This document shows positions 21,801 through 29,921 of a DNA stretch of 36,745 nucleotides, piece by piece. This DNA is from Bdellovibrio sp. (lineage in GTDB: Bacteria; Bdellovibrionota; Bdellovibrionia; Bdellovibrionales; Bdellovibrionaceae). Location of the stretch: contig JACMQO010000167.1 in NCBI GenBank assembly GCA_014376935.1, positions 1 to 36,745 of the forward strand. Direction: 5' to 3'. The notes beneath the pieces were generated by a model that worked only from the letters and a program-made list of their open reading frames with translations, had not been told where the DNA came from and did no database searches. Made by a program: the position numbers and the translations under genes. How positions within the stretch are numbered: position 1 is the first letter of the stretch; the number at the start of each line of letters is the position of its first letter.

Positions 21801-23768
21801 TTGGATATCTTGAGTTCACTACTGGCACAAAATACGACGAAAGAAAGCGATTACGACAAAGTTTTTTGGTTTGTCAAAATCATGAAGTGGATGCAAAAGC
21901 CACTGGATTTAGAAAACGCCAGCATTAAAAAAGAAAATACGTACAACGTCCACATTAAATACTTATTATTGATGTTGAACAAAAATCCCGAGTGGAAGAA
22001 AAATTTTGTTTCAACCATCACTGATTTATTAATAAAATTATCTTCGGTATCACCACTTTTAAGCGTCGGTATTTCGTCGAATACAAGTTTTCTTCAAGAT
22101 TTTATTCATCGCTTACAAGAAAAGATCTTACCCGCATCACCACTGTCTGAAGATTTAGCCAGTCTTCTATATGAAGTTTTTCCTGACGAAGAAGAAAGTA
22201 CGTTCGTCAACGGCGTGGACGAAGCGGTTTTGGTCGAGATCTTCGCGTTATTCGCTGAACAAAAAGAATTACACCAGCGTTTGCAAGAAGACGTGCTGAC
22301 GGCCTCGTTCGTTTTAAGCATCCAAATGTTAAGCTCAACATTTTCGATTCAATCTGAACTATTAAGTTTCGCAAAAAAACCAGATGCCTTACCAGAATTT
22401 CGTATTGCCGGTGCTTTAAGAATACAGCAAGAGCAAAAGGCATTCATCGTTGCTTCTGGATTAGACGGTCAGCTTGATATGGCCGAGCAAAATATTTCGA
22501 CACTTTATGCAGAGATGCATCAACGTGGAGTTAAAATCGATTTAGTTTACCTTTTTGAAAATCAGAAACGTAAAATCAGAAGACTTCGTAGTTTACTTAA
22601 TTTCTTCAGTCCGAACGTATCAAAAGCGCAGGCCTTTAAGCTTTTTATTTCGCAAATTATTTTAGATATTCATCATCAACGTAGTTTACGCTCATTCTTC
22701 TCTGAAAATTTAACTTTAATTACGCAAAGAATCGTGCAGGCCAATTCTGAAATTGGTGAACACTATGTGACTTTTAATTGGATTGAATTCCGAAAAATGT
22801 TCCGGTCTGCCATGGGTGGCGGAGCCGTTACGGCGATGACCGTTTTTATTAAATTTATCCTTTCGAATTTTAAACTTGTTGGTTTTATAAAAGGTATTTT
22901 TGAAAGCTTAAATTATTCCAGCAGTTTCATTTTAATTCAAATTATGGGTTGGACTTTGGCGACCAAGCAGCCGTCGGCAACAGCTCCCTTTATAGCGTCG
23001 GCCTTACAAAAATCGATGACTGAATCGCGCCGTGCGATTGTGGCTTTGTTAAGAACGCAGTTCATTGCGGTGCTGGGTAATCTGAGTTTAGTGTTTCCAA
23101 TTTGTTTTGCGGTCTCTTGGATTTTTTTAAAGTTAGATCGTCCGGTTATTTCGGTTGAACATGCCTTAGAGCAATTCTCTTCAACCTATTTTTTTGGACC
23201 GTCAGCTATTTACGCTGCATTCACCGGGCTTTTGCTGTTTACGGCAAGCTTGTTTGCAGGTTGGTTTGAAAATTGGACTTTATTGAATCGCCTTGAAGAA
23301 CGGCTGATGAATAACGAACGGCTGCATCAAGTTTTAGGGTCGAAAAAAGCGATCGGCTTTGCGCAGTTCGTAGGTCAAAATGCGAATGGTCTTGCGGCTA
23401 ACATTACTCTGGGTTTTCTATTAGGATTACTGCCGCAAGTGTTGAAGTTCTTTAGTATCCCACTTGAAGCCCGTCACATTACTTTAGCGACGGGTGGCTT
23501 TGCGACTGCACTACCTATCGTGATTGATCACGGCGTAAAGGCCTGGGATTATGTGAATGCGATTGGTGGTTTATTTATTATCGGGATTTTAAATATTTCG
23601 GTTAGCTTTGCCTTAGCGTTCTTGCTGGCTTCGGTGTCATCAAAAGTGAAGTTTTCATCATTCTTAAGATTACTTCAGTGGGGGGGCGGGCTTATTCTGA
23701 CTCGTCCGTGGTTATTGATTGTTCCTGAAAAAGGAAAAGAGTTAGCCGAAGAAGAAGAAAAACATTAG
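21801..23768 (+). CDS. PF10136-type integral membrane protein ('site-specific recombinase', Gcr-like)
   Basis: A 655-residue protein of the family named site-specific recombinase after Neisseria Gcr (PF10136). Recognisable parts are the HQRGVKIDLVYLFENQKRKIRRLRSLL-like segment, split by charged helices, and the C-terminal membrane half with GGAVTAMTVFIKFIL, SLNYSSSFILIQIMGWTLATKQPSATAP and about six hydrophobic helices. Nothing here resembles a tyrosine or serine recombinase, so the name should be treated with caution. I start at TTG 21801, which has AAGGA 7 bases upstream; an in-frame TTG at 21726 lacks a ribosome site. The protein ends in a short Glu-rich tail encoded by one arm of an inverted repeat. 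Confidence 0.85.
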   Translation: MDILSSLLAQNTTKESDYDKVFWFVKIMKWMQKPLDLENASIKKENTYNVHIKYLLLMLNKNPEWKKNFVSTITDLLIKLSSVSPLLSVGISSNTSFLQDFIHRLQEKILPASPLSEDLASLLYEVFPDEEESTFVNGVDEAVLVEIFALFAEQKELHQRLQEDVLTASFVLSIQMLSSTFSIQSELLSFAKKPDALPEFRIAGALRIQQEQKAFIVASGLDGQLDMAEQNISTLYAEMHQRGVKIDLVYLFENQKRKIRRLRSLLNFFSPNVSKAQAFKLFISQIILDIHHQRSLRSFFSENLTLITQRIVQANSEIGEHYVTFNWIEFRKMFRSAMGGGAVTAMTVFIKFILSNFKLVGFIKGIFESLNYSSSFILIQIMGWTLATKQPSATAPFIASALQKSMTESRRAIVALLRTQFIAVLGNLSLVFPICFAVSWIFLKLDRPVISVEHALEQFSSTYFFGPSAIYAAFTGLLLFTASLFAGWFENWTLLNRLEERLMNNERLHQVLGSKKAIGFAQFVGQNANGLAANITLGFLLGLLPQVLKFFSIPLEARHITLATGGFATALPIVIDHGVKAWDYVNAIGGLFIIGILNISVSFALAFLLASVSSKVKFSSFLRLLQWGGGLILTRPWLLIVPEKGKELAEEEEKH

Positions 23769-23783
23769 ATTCTTCTTCTTCGG
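23746..23783. terminator. 14-bp perfect inverted repeat between convergent genes
   Basis: The arms CCGAAGAAGAAGAA (23746-23759) and TTCTTCTTCTTCGG (23770-23783) are perfectly complementary with a 10-nt loop. It spans the last codons and stop of the plus-strand gene and lies 19 bases past the stop of the convergent methyltransferase gene. No clear T-run follows on either strand, so it may be a bidirectional weak terminator or an RNA-stabilising 3' hairpin. Confidence 0.5.
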
Positions 23784-23801
23784 AATTGATTCAAAGCTGA
23801 A

Positions 23802-24965
23802 TTAATTTAATACGATATGCACGAATTTAAGATAACGAAGTTCGTGGGCGCTATGCGGAAATGGGTGATCAGGCCCTTGGCCTGAAACTCGTAAAATTCG
23901 CCCACGGCGTTTCGCTTGTGATAAAGACTCTTCGATAATTTCATTAAAATCTGAAAACGAAACATGGCTCGAACACGAACTGACAGAAAGTTGACCTCCG
24001 GGTTTTACTTTCTTTGCTACGGCTGCAAAAAGCTCAATGTACTTTGTCTTCGCACGGTCACGGTGTTCTTCAGAATGTCCCATTGAAGGCGGATCCACGA
24101 TAATATGATCCCATGCATCGTGCGGAGAATTTAAATATTCAAAAACATCAACGCAAAGGCCGGTGTGTTTTTCAGGGTTTAGACCATTTAAGGCCCAATT
24201 CTGTGTTGCTAGGTCTATGGCGCCTTCAGCGATATCAAGGCTTGCGACCTTAACCGCTCCGCCAAGGCCTGCGTAAACTGAAAAGCCGCCCGAGTAACTA
24301 AATAAATTCAGAACCGACTTTCCTTTACTGACCGAACGAATGTAGTTGCGATTTTCGCGTTGGTCTAAAAAGAAACCTGTCTTTTGTCCTTTTTCTAAAT
24401 TCACTAAAAATTTAACACCATGTTCTGTTGCGACCACTTCGTTTTCACACGGAACACCCGCTAACAGAATAATTCCACCTTCGGTATGGCGGCGCAATTT
24501 TTCAATAACTGTTGTGACCACATTTTCTTTAATCAACCAATCGGCGATTCTTTTTTTATCCCAGAATTCATTTGAACCCTGGCCGTCGAATTGAAGAACG
24601 GCGACCTTGTCGTAAACGTCACACACAAGTCCTGGTAATAAATCACCTTCGCCATTAAAAAGACGGTAGCTATTCGTATCCGCCGATAGAACGGCCCGGC
24701 GAATTTCTAAAGCCAGGGCAAAACGTGATTCATACGTTTCAAAAGTGGGTGGCTTTTTATCAAGGCTTAATATGCGTAAACACAAAGGACTATGTGGATC
24801 GTAATACGCCCAAGCTAAGAATTCATTCTTAACATCATTTAATTGGCAAAGCTGGGCTTGCGCTACTTTAGGATTGCCCGCAACCGCGTCGCGGTAGATC
24901 CAGGGGTGACCACGTAAAACAGTGCGGCGTAAATTTCTATGAAGTTGGATTTGTAGCTTTGACAT
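23802..24965 (-). CDS. Class I rRNA methyltransferase with PUA domain (RlmI/RlmK-like)
   Basis: A 387-residue S-adenosylmethionine-dependent methyltransferase of the RlmI family, which makes 5-methylcytosine in 23S rRNA. The N-terminal PUA domain is visible (LRRTVLRGHPWIYRDAV to the AYYDPHSPLCLRIL end). The Rossmann domain has motif I VLNLFSYSGGFSVYAGLGGA, the acidic SLDIAEGAID and motif IV IIVDPPSMG. The catalytic Cys expected in the SVSSCSSHVS segment (motif VI, Ser-Ser-Cys-Ser) is present. Length is typical. The exact rRNA position cannot be read from sequence. No clear ribosome site or promoter is seen before the ATG. It converges on the PF10136 gene across the inverted repeat at 23746-23783. 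Confidence 0.88.
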   Translation of the reverse strand: MSKLQIQLHRNLRRTVLRGHPWIYRDAVAGNPKVAQAQLCQLNDVKNEFLAWAYYDPHSPLCLRILSLDKKPPTFETYESRFALALEIRRAVLSADTNSYRLFNGEGDLLPGLVCDVYDKVAVLQFDGQGSNEFWDKKRIADWLIKENVVTTVIEKLRRHTEGGIILLAGVPCENEVVATEHGVKFLVNLEKGQKTGFFLDQRENRNYIRSVSKGKSVLNLFSYSGGFSVYAGLGGAVKVASLDIAEGAIDLATQNWALNGLNPEKHTGLCVDVFEYLNSPHDAWDHIIVDPPSMGHSEEHRDRAKTKYIELFAAVAKKVKPGGQLSVSSCSSHVSFSDFNEIIEESLSQAKRRGRILRVSGQGPDHPFPHSAHELRYLKFVHIVLN

Positions 24966-25087
24966 ATGCGCCGTACCCTATAAGAAACGCGCCCTGCAGT
25001 ACAGTAAAACGTCTGATCTTACCCAATCAAGGTCGGTTTTTCGATGCGGCTTTGAAAAAGGGTAATGCTATATGGGCAAAGTCTGTT

Positions 25088-25093
25088 TATAAT
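25088..25093 (+). promoter_or_regulatory. Candidate -10 box for the glutathione peroxidase operon
   Basis: A perfect TATAAT with a start predicted near 25100, leaving about 23 nt of leader with AAGGAA before the ATG at 25123. No good -35 box is found at 16-18 bp, so it may rely on an activator or a nearly extended -10 (TG two bases upstream). Confidence 0.4.
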
Positions 25094-25122
25094 TTGGGTT
25101 ACTTCACGAAGGAATCGATTTT

Positions 25123-25653
25123 ATGAACAAAATTTTCGCCCTATTTTTCAGTCTGTGTTTGGGTTTTTCTGCATATGCGGCCTCTGATTTCTATTCGTTT
25201 CAAGTCAAAACGGCTGATAACAAAGACCAATCATTGGGTGATTATAAAGGCCAGGTTGTTTTAGTTGTGAATGTGGCCAGTCGTTGCGGTTACACTCCCC
25301 AATACGAAGGTTTACAAAAACTATATTCAACTTATAAAGCCAATAAGTTTGCCGTTTTAGGGTTTCCATCAAATCAATTTTTAGGGCAAGAGCCCGGAAC
25401 AAATGAAGAGATTCAAAAATTTTGTAAATTATCCTACGGCGTCGATTTTCCCGTATTTGCAAAAGTTGATGTGAACGGAAAAGATCAAGCGCCACTTTAC
25501 AAATGGTTAAAATCAAACAAAGGTTTTGAGGGCGACATAGGCTGGAACTTCAATAAATTTTTAATTAATCGTTCGGGTGAAGTCGTTAAACGATACGGCT
25601 CTTCAACAAAGCCTAGTGAAATAGAAAAAGATATTAAAAATTTAGTTAATTGA
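25123..25653 (+). CDS. Secreted glutathione peroxidase family protein
   Basis: A 176-residue peroxidase of the glutathione/thioredoxin peroxidase family with a cleavable signal peptide (hydrophobic stretch ending AYAA-SDF), so it acts in the periplasm. The catalytic cysteine is Cys55 (NVASRCGYTPQY), not selenocysteine. The family's FPSNQF and WNFNKFLI motifs supply the Gln and Trp/Asn of the catalytic site. A second cysteine (KFCKL) could act as resolving Cys with thioredoxin-like reductants; that is family knowledge. AAGGAA lies upstream. The DUF2779 gene starts 13 bases after the stop, so these are probably one operon. A role in peroxide defence is likely. Confidence 0.93.
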   Translation: MNKIFALFFSLCLGFSAYAASDFYSFQVKTADNKDQSLGDYKGQVVLVVNVASRCGYTPQYEGLQKLYSTYKANKFAVLGFPSNQFLGQEPGTNEEIQKFCKLSYGVDFPVFAKVDVNGKDQAPLYKWLKSNKGFEGDIGWNFNKFLINRSGEVVKRYGSSTKPSEIEKDIKNLVN

Positions 25654-25666
25654 TTAAACTAATTGG

Positions 25667-27145
25667 GTGAAGCAGCTACCCAAATTATTAAGTAAAACAA
25701 AAATCATGCAGGGCTACCAATGCCCTAAGAATTTATATTTGGCTGTTCACAATAAAGAAATTAAAATTGAAATAACCCCTGATCAACAGGCCTTGTTCGA
25801 TCAAGGTAATGCCGTTGGTGAATTCGCCCGCAAGCGCTTTTCGGGTGGAGTCCTGGTCGACAATAAGCCGTGGGACTTTTTTGGGTCTTTGAAAAAAACT
25901 CGTGACCTATTACGCGAAGAAACTGAAGTTATTTTTGAAGCCGCCTTTGAATATCAGGGTTGTTACGCACGTGCTGATATTATTCAATATTCAAAAGCAA
26001 CTAAGCGTTGGACAGTTTACGAAGTTAAATCATCGACAAAACTAAAAGATGAATACATTGATGATGTGGGTTTACAGACCTGGATCATGAAAAATAGCGG
26101 TCTTGAAATTGAAAAGATCTGCGTTTTACATATCAATAGTGAATGTATTTATCCAAACTTAGAGCAGCTTTTTAAAGAAGTCGATGTGACTGATATCTTA
26201 AATGATAAATATGACGAAATCGCACCGCAGTTAAAGAAAATCTTTAGTTCGCTGAAGCAGGATGATGTTCCGAACGTCGATATCGGTCCTCAATGTTTTG
26301 CGCCTTACGAATGTTCTTACAAAGCGCTTTGTTTTGCAGAAAAAAATATTCCAGAACTAAGTGTTTTTAATCTACCAAAAATTGGCGATGCCAAATGGGA
26401 TTTGTATAAGAAAAATATTGTTCAATTAACCGATGAACGTTTAACAGAATTGTCAGATATTCAAACTCGCATGGTGCAAGCCCATAATAAAAACGAACGC
26501 TTCGTTAATATCGAAGCTATTCATCAAGAGATCGCGACCTGGCAGTATCCACTTGCGTATTTAGATTTTGAAACGATTGCGCCGGTCATTCCGCGATATG
26601 TGGGTACGCGTCCGTATCAGCAGGTGCCAATTCAGTTTAGCGTGCATATTCAAAAAGAAAAAGATGGCGCGATCGAACATTTCGAATACTTACATATCGA
26701 TAAAATGGATCCTAGACCGTTACTGATTAAGAAATTGTTAGAAGCTTGTCCAGAAAAAGGAACAATTGTGGCCTATTACGCCCAATTTGAAATTGCAAGA
26801 ATCAAAGAGTTAGCTGATTTTTCAAAATCAGACGCAGACCAATTGTTAGGTTTAGTTGAACGCTTCAAAGATCCATTGCCTCTGATTCGTGAAGCTATCT
26901 ATGATGTTGGTTTCGGCGGAAGCTTCAGTTTAAAAGCGGTGGCCCCAAGTTTGTTAGGTCAAAAATATTCTTATGATGGAATGTTAGTTGGAAACGGAAC
27001 GGCCGCGCAACGAGCTTTCGAAGAAATCATTTCTGAAAATTCATCGCTAGATCGAAAACAAACTATGATCAAAGCCATGCTTGAATACTGCGAACAAGAT
27101 ACGTTAGTGATGGTCGAATTAGTAAAATTTTTAAACCATATTTAA
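25667..27145 (+). CDS. DUF2779 protein: Cas4/RecB-like nuclease fused to DEDD-like exonuclease domain
   Basis: A 492-residue protein. The N-terminal half looks like a Cas4/RecB-type PD-(D/E)XK nuclease: Asp103 (ARADII), Glu119-Val-Lys121 (VYEVKSS) and Gln137 (DVGLQ). One cysteine at the front (Cys19, YQCPKNLYL) and three behind (Cys210, Cys216, Cys222 in QCFAPYECSYKALCF) could bind an iron-sulphur cluster as in Cas4. The C-terminal half is DUF2779 with an RNase-H-like, DEDD exonuclease pattern: Asp300 and Glu302 (LDFETI), AYYAQFEIARI, a possible Asp402, SLKAVAPSLL and Asp478 (YCEQDTLVM). The start is GTG; the next Met is inside the conserved N-terminal motif. No Cas genes or repeats are near. 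Substrate and pathway are unknown. Confidence 0.85.
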   Translation: MKQLPKLLSKTKIMQGYQCPKNLYLAVHNKEIKIEITPDQQALFDQGNAVGEFARKRFSGGVLVDNKPWDFFGSLKKTRDLLREETEVIFEAAFEYQGCYARADIIQYSKATKRWTVYEVKSSTKLKDEYIDDVGLQTWIMKNSGLEIEKICVLHINSECIYPNLEQLFKEVDVTDILNDKYDEIAPQLKKIFSSLKQDDVPNVDIGPQCFAPYECSYKALCFAEKNIPELSVFNLPKIGDAKWDLYKKNIVQLTDERLTELSDIQTRMVQAHNKNERFVNIEAIHQEIATWQYPLAYLDFETIAPVIPRYVGTRPYQQVPIQFSVHIQKEKDGAIEHFEYLHIDKMDPRPLLIKKLLEACPEKGTIVAYYAQFEIARIKELADFSKSDADQLLGLVERFKDPLPLIREAIYDVGFGGSFSLKAVAPSLLGQKYSYDGMLVGNGTAAQRAFEEIISENSSLDRKQTMIKAMLEYCEQDTLVMVELVKFLNHI

Positions 27146-27162
27146 TAAACAAAGGATAACCC

Positions 27163-27438
27163 ATGAATAAATTAGTTTTAATGACAGCGTTAACAATGAT
27201 CAGCCAAGTTTCTTTCGCGGCCGAATGTAAAAATGGTAAATCGGTACGCAAAGTCGATATCGTTTACGAAGCCGAAGGAAAAAAAGCGCCTTGTTCTGTG
27301 AAATACACAAAAGAGGACGGTACTGAAAAAACATTATTCACGGCCAAAGCTGAAGAAGGCTACTGTGAAAAAAAATCGACAGAATTCATGGATAAAATGA
27401 AAACAAACGGTTGGGTTTGCGAATCAGACGCTAAGTAG
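27163..27438 (+). CDS. Small secreted Cys-containing protein
   Basis: A 91-residue protein with a clear signal peptide (hydrophobic core then SFAA, cleavage before ECKNG). The mature part of about 70 residues has four cysteines (in ECKNG, APCSV, GYCEK and WVCES), which suggests two disulphide bonds in the periplasm. It is Lys-rich and has no recognised domain. AAAGGA lies 7 bases before the ATG. It follows the DUF2779 gene by 17 bases, so it may be part of the peroxidase operon. Its last codons overlap the end of the convergent haemoglobin gene by 8 bases. I do not recognise the family. Confidence 0.75.
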   Translation: MNKLVLMTALTMISQVSFAAECKNGKSVRKVDIVYEAEGKKAPCSVKYTKEDGTEKTLFTAKAEEGYCEKKSTEFMDKMKTNGWVCESDAK

Positions 27439-27832
27439 TCTCCACCTGATTTCTCATGTGGTCGGCTAAATGGGCTAACGACTTTCTTAGAATGTCGGCC
27501 GCATCGGGATGAATATTTGTTTGCTCGATCGCTTTAAACATACAGAACAGCCATTGATCACGCTCTTTGATTCCAATTTGAAATGGCAAATGGCGTGCGC
27601 GCAGTTTTGGGTGACCGTATTTTTCAATATATAGCGATGGACCGCCTGTCCACCCACTTAAAAATAAATATAGTTTTTCTTCGGCGGCCGCCAGATCAAG
27701 GTGCTGCTTTCGAATATCTGAAGCCTCAGGTAACGAATCCATATTTTTATAAAATTGGCTAACCAATTTGCGCAAATTGGCTTCGCCACCGATGACTTCG
27801 TAAATGGGTTTTTGGTCTAGCGGGTCGCTCAT
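27431..27832 (-). CDS. Group II truncated haemoglobin
   Basis: A 133-residue truncated haemoglobin (trHbO-type). The opening IYEVIGGEANLRKLVSQFYKNM is the typical two-over-two globin start with a Tyr at about position 28 in the distal pocket. GGPSLYIEKYGHPKLRARHLPFQIG contains the proximal His81 within Arg-x-Arg-His-Leu-Pro-Phe, and Trp94 (RDQWL) is the group II Trp. These proteins bind oxygen or nitric oxide and can detoxify reactive nitrogen species. Its ATG overlaps the stop of the GST gene by one base (TAATG), so translation is probably coupled. It converges with the small secreted protein gene, overlapping it by 8 bases. Confidence 0.93.
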   Translation of the reverse strand: MSDPLDQKPIYEVIGGEANLRKLVSQFYKNMDSLPEASDIRKQHLDLAAAEEKLYLFLSGWTGGPSLYIEKYGHPKLRARHLPFQIGIKERDQWLFCMFKAIEQTNIHPDAADILRKSLAHLADHMRNQVETT

Positions 27833-28446
27833 TAATTAAAAACTTCGGCCTTCACGGCTGCCGGACGTTTCATAAGTCGGTCCATATATTTTTTGATGGC
27901 TGATCCGTCTTCCATTAAGTATTCAGCCGCACCCGGAATGACCGCGGCCATCATGATGTCAGCTGCTGAAAACCCACTAGCAAGTAAGTAGTCTTGCTTT
28001 TGTAAAACCGAATTTAAAGCTAATTTTAAAATCGTACACTGCTCTTGAACTTGCGTTTTAATTTCAGCGACTTGTGAATCAGTTTTGCCAGCGAATGTAA
28101 ACATGCGCGCGACTACGGCTTCGAGTGATCCAACTGAAAATACCATCCATTGTAGATACGCTGCACGTTCCGCAGAATCTAGCTTTGGAGCTAAGCCTTT
28201 TTCTATAAATTTATCTGCTAAATACAAGCAAACTGCGCCTGATTCATAGACAACAGTATCGCCATCAACAATCGTAGGTACGCGGCCCATGGGATTTAGT
28301 TTTAGGTACTGAGGCGATTGCATTTCTCCGGCAGATTTTTTTAAAAAATGATCTTCATAGGGAGCATTAAGTTCTTCTAAAAGCCAACGAACGCGGTCAC
28401 TGCGGTCTTGCTTGGCCATGGCGTAAATTTGAATCGGCTTAGACAT
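27832..28446 (-). CDS. Glutathione S-transferase family protein
   Basis: A 204-residue GST. The N-terminal thioredoxin-like domain is visible (IQIYAMAKQDRSDRVRWLLEELNAP, NPMGRVPTIVDGD with the cis-Pro, and ESGAVCLYLAD). The helical C-terminal domain carries SGFSAADIMMAAVI. In place of the usual Ser/Cys after strand 1 there is AKQDRSDR, with Ser the possible catalytic residue. AAAAGGA precedes the ATG. It lies 18 bases after the phoD-like gene and overlaps the haemoglobin gene by one base. These three look like one operon, and a stress-response link is an inference. It is distinct from the GST at 13497-14168. Confidence 0.92.
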   Translation of the reverse strand: MSKPIQIYAMAKQDRSDRVRWLLEELNAPYEDHFLKKSAGEMQSPQYLKLNPMGRVPTIVDGDTVVYESGAVCLYLADKFIEKGLAPKLDSAERAAYLQWMVFSVGSLEAVVARMFTFAGKTDSQVAEIKTQVQEQCTILKLALNSVLQKQDYLLASGFSAADIMMAAVIPGAAEYLMEDGSAIKKYMDRLMKRPAAVKAEVFN

Positions 28447-28464
28447 ATTTTTCCTTTTAAGAAC

Positions 28465-29802
28465 TTAGCGGGTGATCGTTGCCGTATGTTCTAATGTTTT
28501 TATTAGACCCATTTTAAAAGACTGCGCCGCGATAGTCCAGTCCCCAGTTTTATTTACATCCGTTTGCACAATGGCAAATTGGTGGGTGCTGCTAGCATCA
28601 ATTCGACGCGGGTTCTTTTTTCTTAAATGAAGGCCTGCAATGGTTGTACTGTGAATTGAGCTTGAGGTGATTTCATAAGTTGTGTAGCCCAAAATCTCGG
28701 GTTCAATTTTCATATATTCGCTGAAATGAACGTCGCCTGAAGCAAAAACCACCGGGGCTTCAATGCGTGCCAGTCGTTGGCAAATGCTTTTTAAATTTTC
28801 ACTATGCCAGTATTCGAAGGCATCTTTTTGTAAGTAGCCACCAAAAAATTGACTGCCATTCATTAACCAGCTTGGTTTTGCACCTTTAGATATATTTTCA
28901 AATAAGAAATCTTCTTGTTGCTCTCCCCACTGGACGGGGTTTGAAGATCCACGTGGCGATCGATAAAAGCGTGAATCCATCATAAAAAAGCGTTGTCCAA
29001 AAGCATTAAAAAGTTGCGCGACGCCAGGACCTTTGGTGATGGCCCCTTCTTGTGGTTCGTTATCCCAAAATATTTTGAACAGATCTTTGGTCATTTCTTT
29101 TTTAGCAAATGTGCCGTCGGCATTATTGTCAGCAAAATCGTGATCATCCCATACCGCTAAGGTTGGGATTAATCGCTTTTGTCTAAAATGGGATAGTAAA
29201 CTGCGTGTTTCACAGTAGCGGCGCCAGTAACCGGCATCACTTCCGTCGTTGCCGTTATCAGAATAACAGGTATCGCCGATCAAAAAAACAACGTCAGGCT
29301 TGGCCTCGGCTACGTTATCCCACATGACCTCGCGCTCTTCTTCTTTATTGTCTTTCATGCAGCTAGCAATCATTAGTTTTGGATTTTTAAGATCGGTATC
29401 TAAACTTTTAAATAGGCGCTCGTCGATCGGTTTTCCTGTGTTGGGGTCAATCACTTGTAAAGTGTAATCTGTATTCGTCTTTAGCCCCGTGACTAAAATT
29501 TTCTCGATGGCGAATTTAGAAAAGGTTCTAGATTCGCGACGGGTGATGGCTAATGAATATGGCCCGCCTTTAGAATCAATTGCAGCGTAGCCATATTTAA
29601 TTGCCGCATCCGTAAGAATAACAAATTGTGATGTGGACTTCGTCGCTAAGCCTTGCATGATCGGTACTGCTCCACGAAATTGGCCGACGGCAAAATTTTG
29701 ATTTTGAAAAAGCGTTAATGCCGACGCTTTCGAACTCATTAAAGCAGCCGATGCCGTAGCAGTTAAAGAGGCGCCAATAAAATTTCGTCGTGAAAATTTC
29801 AT
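28465..29802 (-). CDS. phoD: PhoD-like alkaline phosphatase/phosphodiesterase, Tat-exported
   Basis: A 445-residue PhoD-like protein. It has a twin-arginine signal (SRRNFIGASLTATASAALM) and is exported folded, as expected for PhoD, whose active site is built from iron and calcium. An N-terminal Fn3-like PhoD_N domain (~40-135) precedes the catalytic domain, with its metal motifs ASCMKDNKEE, FLIGDTCYSD, LAVWDDHDFADNN and FASGDVHFSEY. AAGGA lies just before the ATG but falls in one arm of a 9-bp inverted repeat, so translation may be controlled. No pho box was recognised. GST and truncated haemoglobin genes follow in an apparent operon. Confidence 0.9.
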   Translation of the reverse strand: MKFSRRNFIGASLTATASAALMSSKASALTLFQNQNFAVGQFRGAVPIMQGLATKSTSQFVILTDAAIKYGYAAIDSKGGPYSLAITRRESRTFSKFAIEKILVTGLKTNTDYTLQVIDPNTGKPIDERLFKSLDTDLKNPKLMIASCMKDNKEEEREVMWDNVAEAKPDVVFLIGDTCYSDNGNDGSDAGYWRRYCETRSLLSHFRQKRLIPTLAVWDDHDFADNNADGTFAKKEMTKDLFKIFWDNEPQEGAITKGPGVAQLFNAFGQRFFMMDSRFYRSPRGSSNPVQWGEQQEDFLFENISKGAKPSWLMNGSQFFGGYLQKDAFEYWHSENLKSICQRLARIEAPVVFASGDVHFSEYMKIEPEILGYTTYEITSSSIHSTTIAGLHLRKKNPRRIDASSTHQFAIVQTDVNKTGDWTIAAQSFKMGLIKTLEHTATITR

Positions 29803-29864
29803 ATCTATCCTTGATAAAATGTTTTAACTAGAGCTTTGAATCTAGTAAACTCTTCGGATAGATA
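29802..29864 (-). promoter_or_regulatory. 5' leader hairpin that can hide the phoD ribosome site
   Basis: A perfect 9-bp inverted repeat: TATCTATCC (29864-29856 on the minus strand) and GGATAGATA (29810-29802), the second containing the GGA of the ribosome site and reaching the A of the ATG. Inside it a 6-bp hairpin (ACTAGA, 8 nt, TCTAGT) brings the arms closer. In RNA the ribosome site would be paired, as in thermometers or antisense-controlled leaders. Folding strength was not computed. Confidence 0.45.
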
Positions 29865-29921
29865 ATATTCAACTGTGCGAACGTCTAGACAGGCGATCTT
29901 AATGAAAAAATAAAAATTGGG

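Noticed and set aside
21801-23768. Mobile element or integrase suggested by the family name site-specific recombinase
   Set aside because: There is no catalytic recombinase motif, terminal repeat or attachment site; the protein is membrane-embedded and chromosomal in context.
25667-27145. CRISPR-Cas locus suggested by the Cas4-like domain
   Set aside because: No repeat array and no other cas gene are seen within the window.
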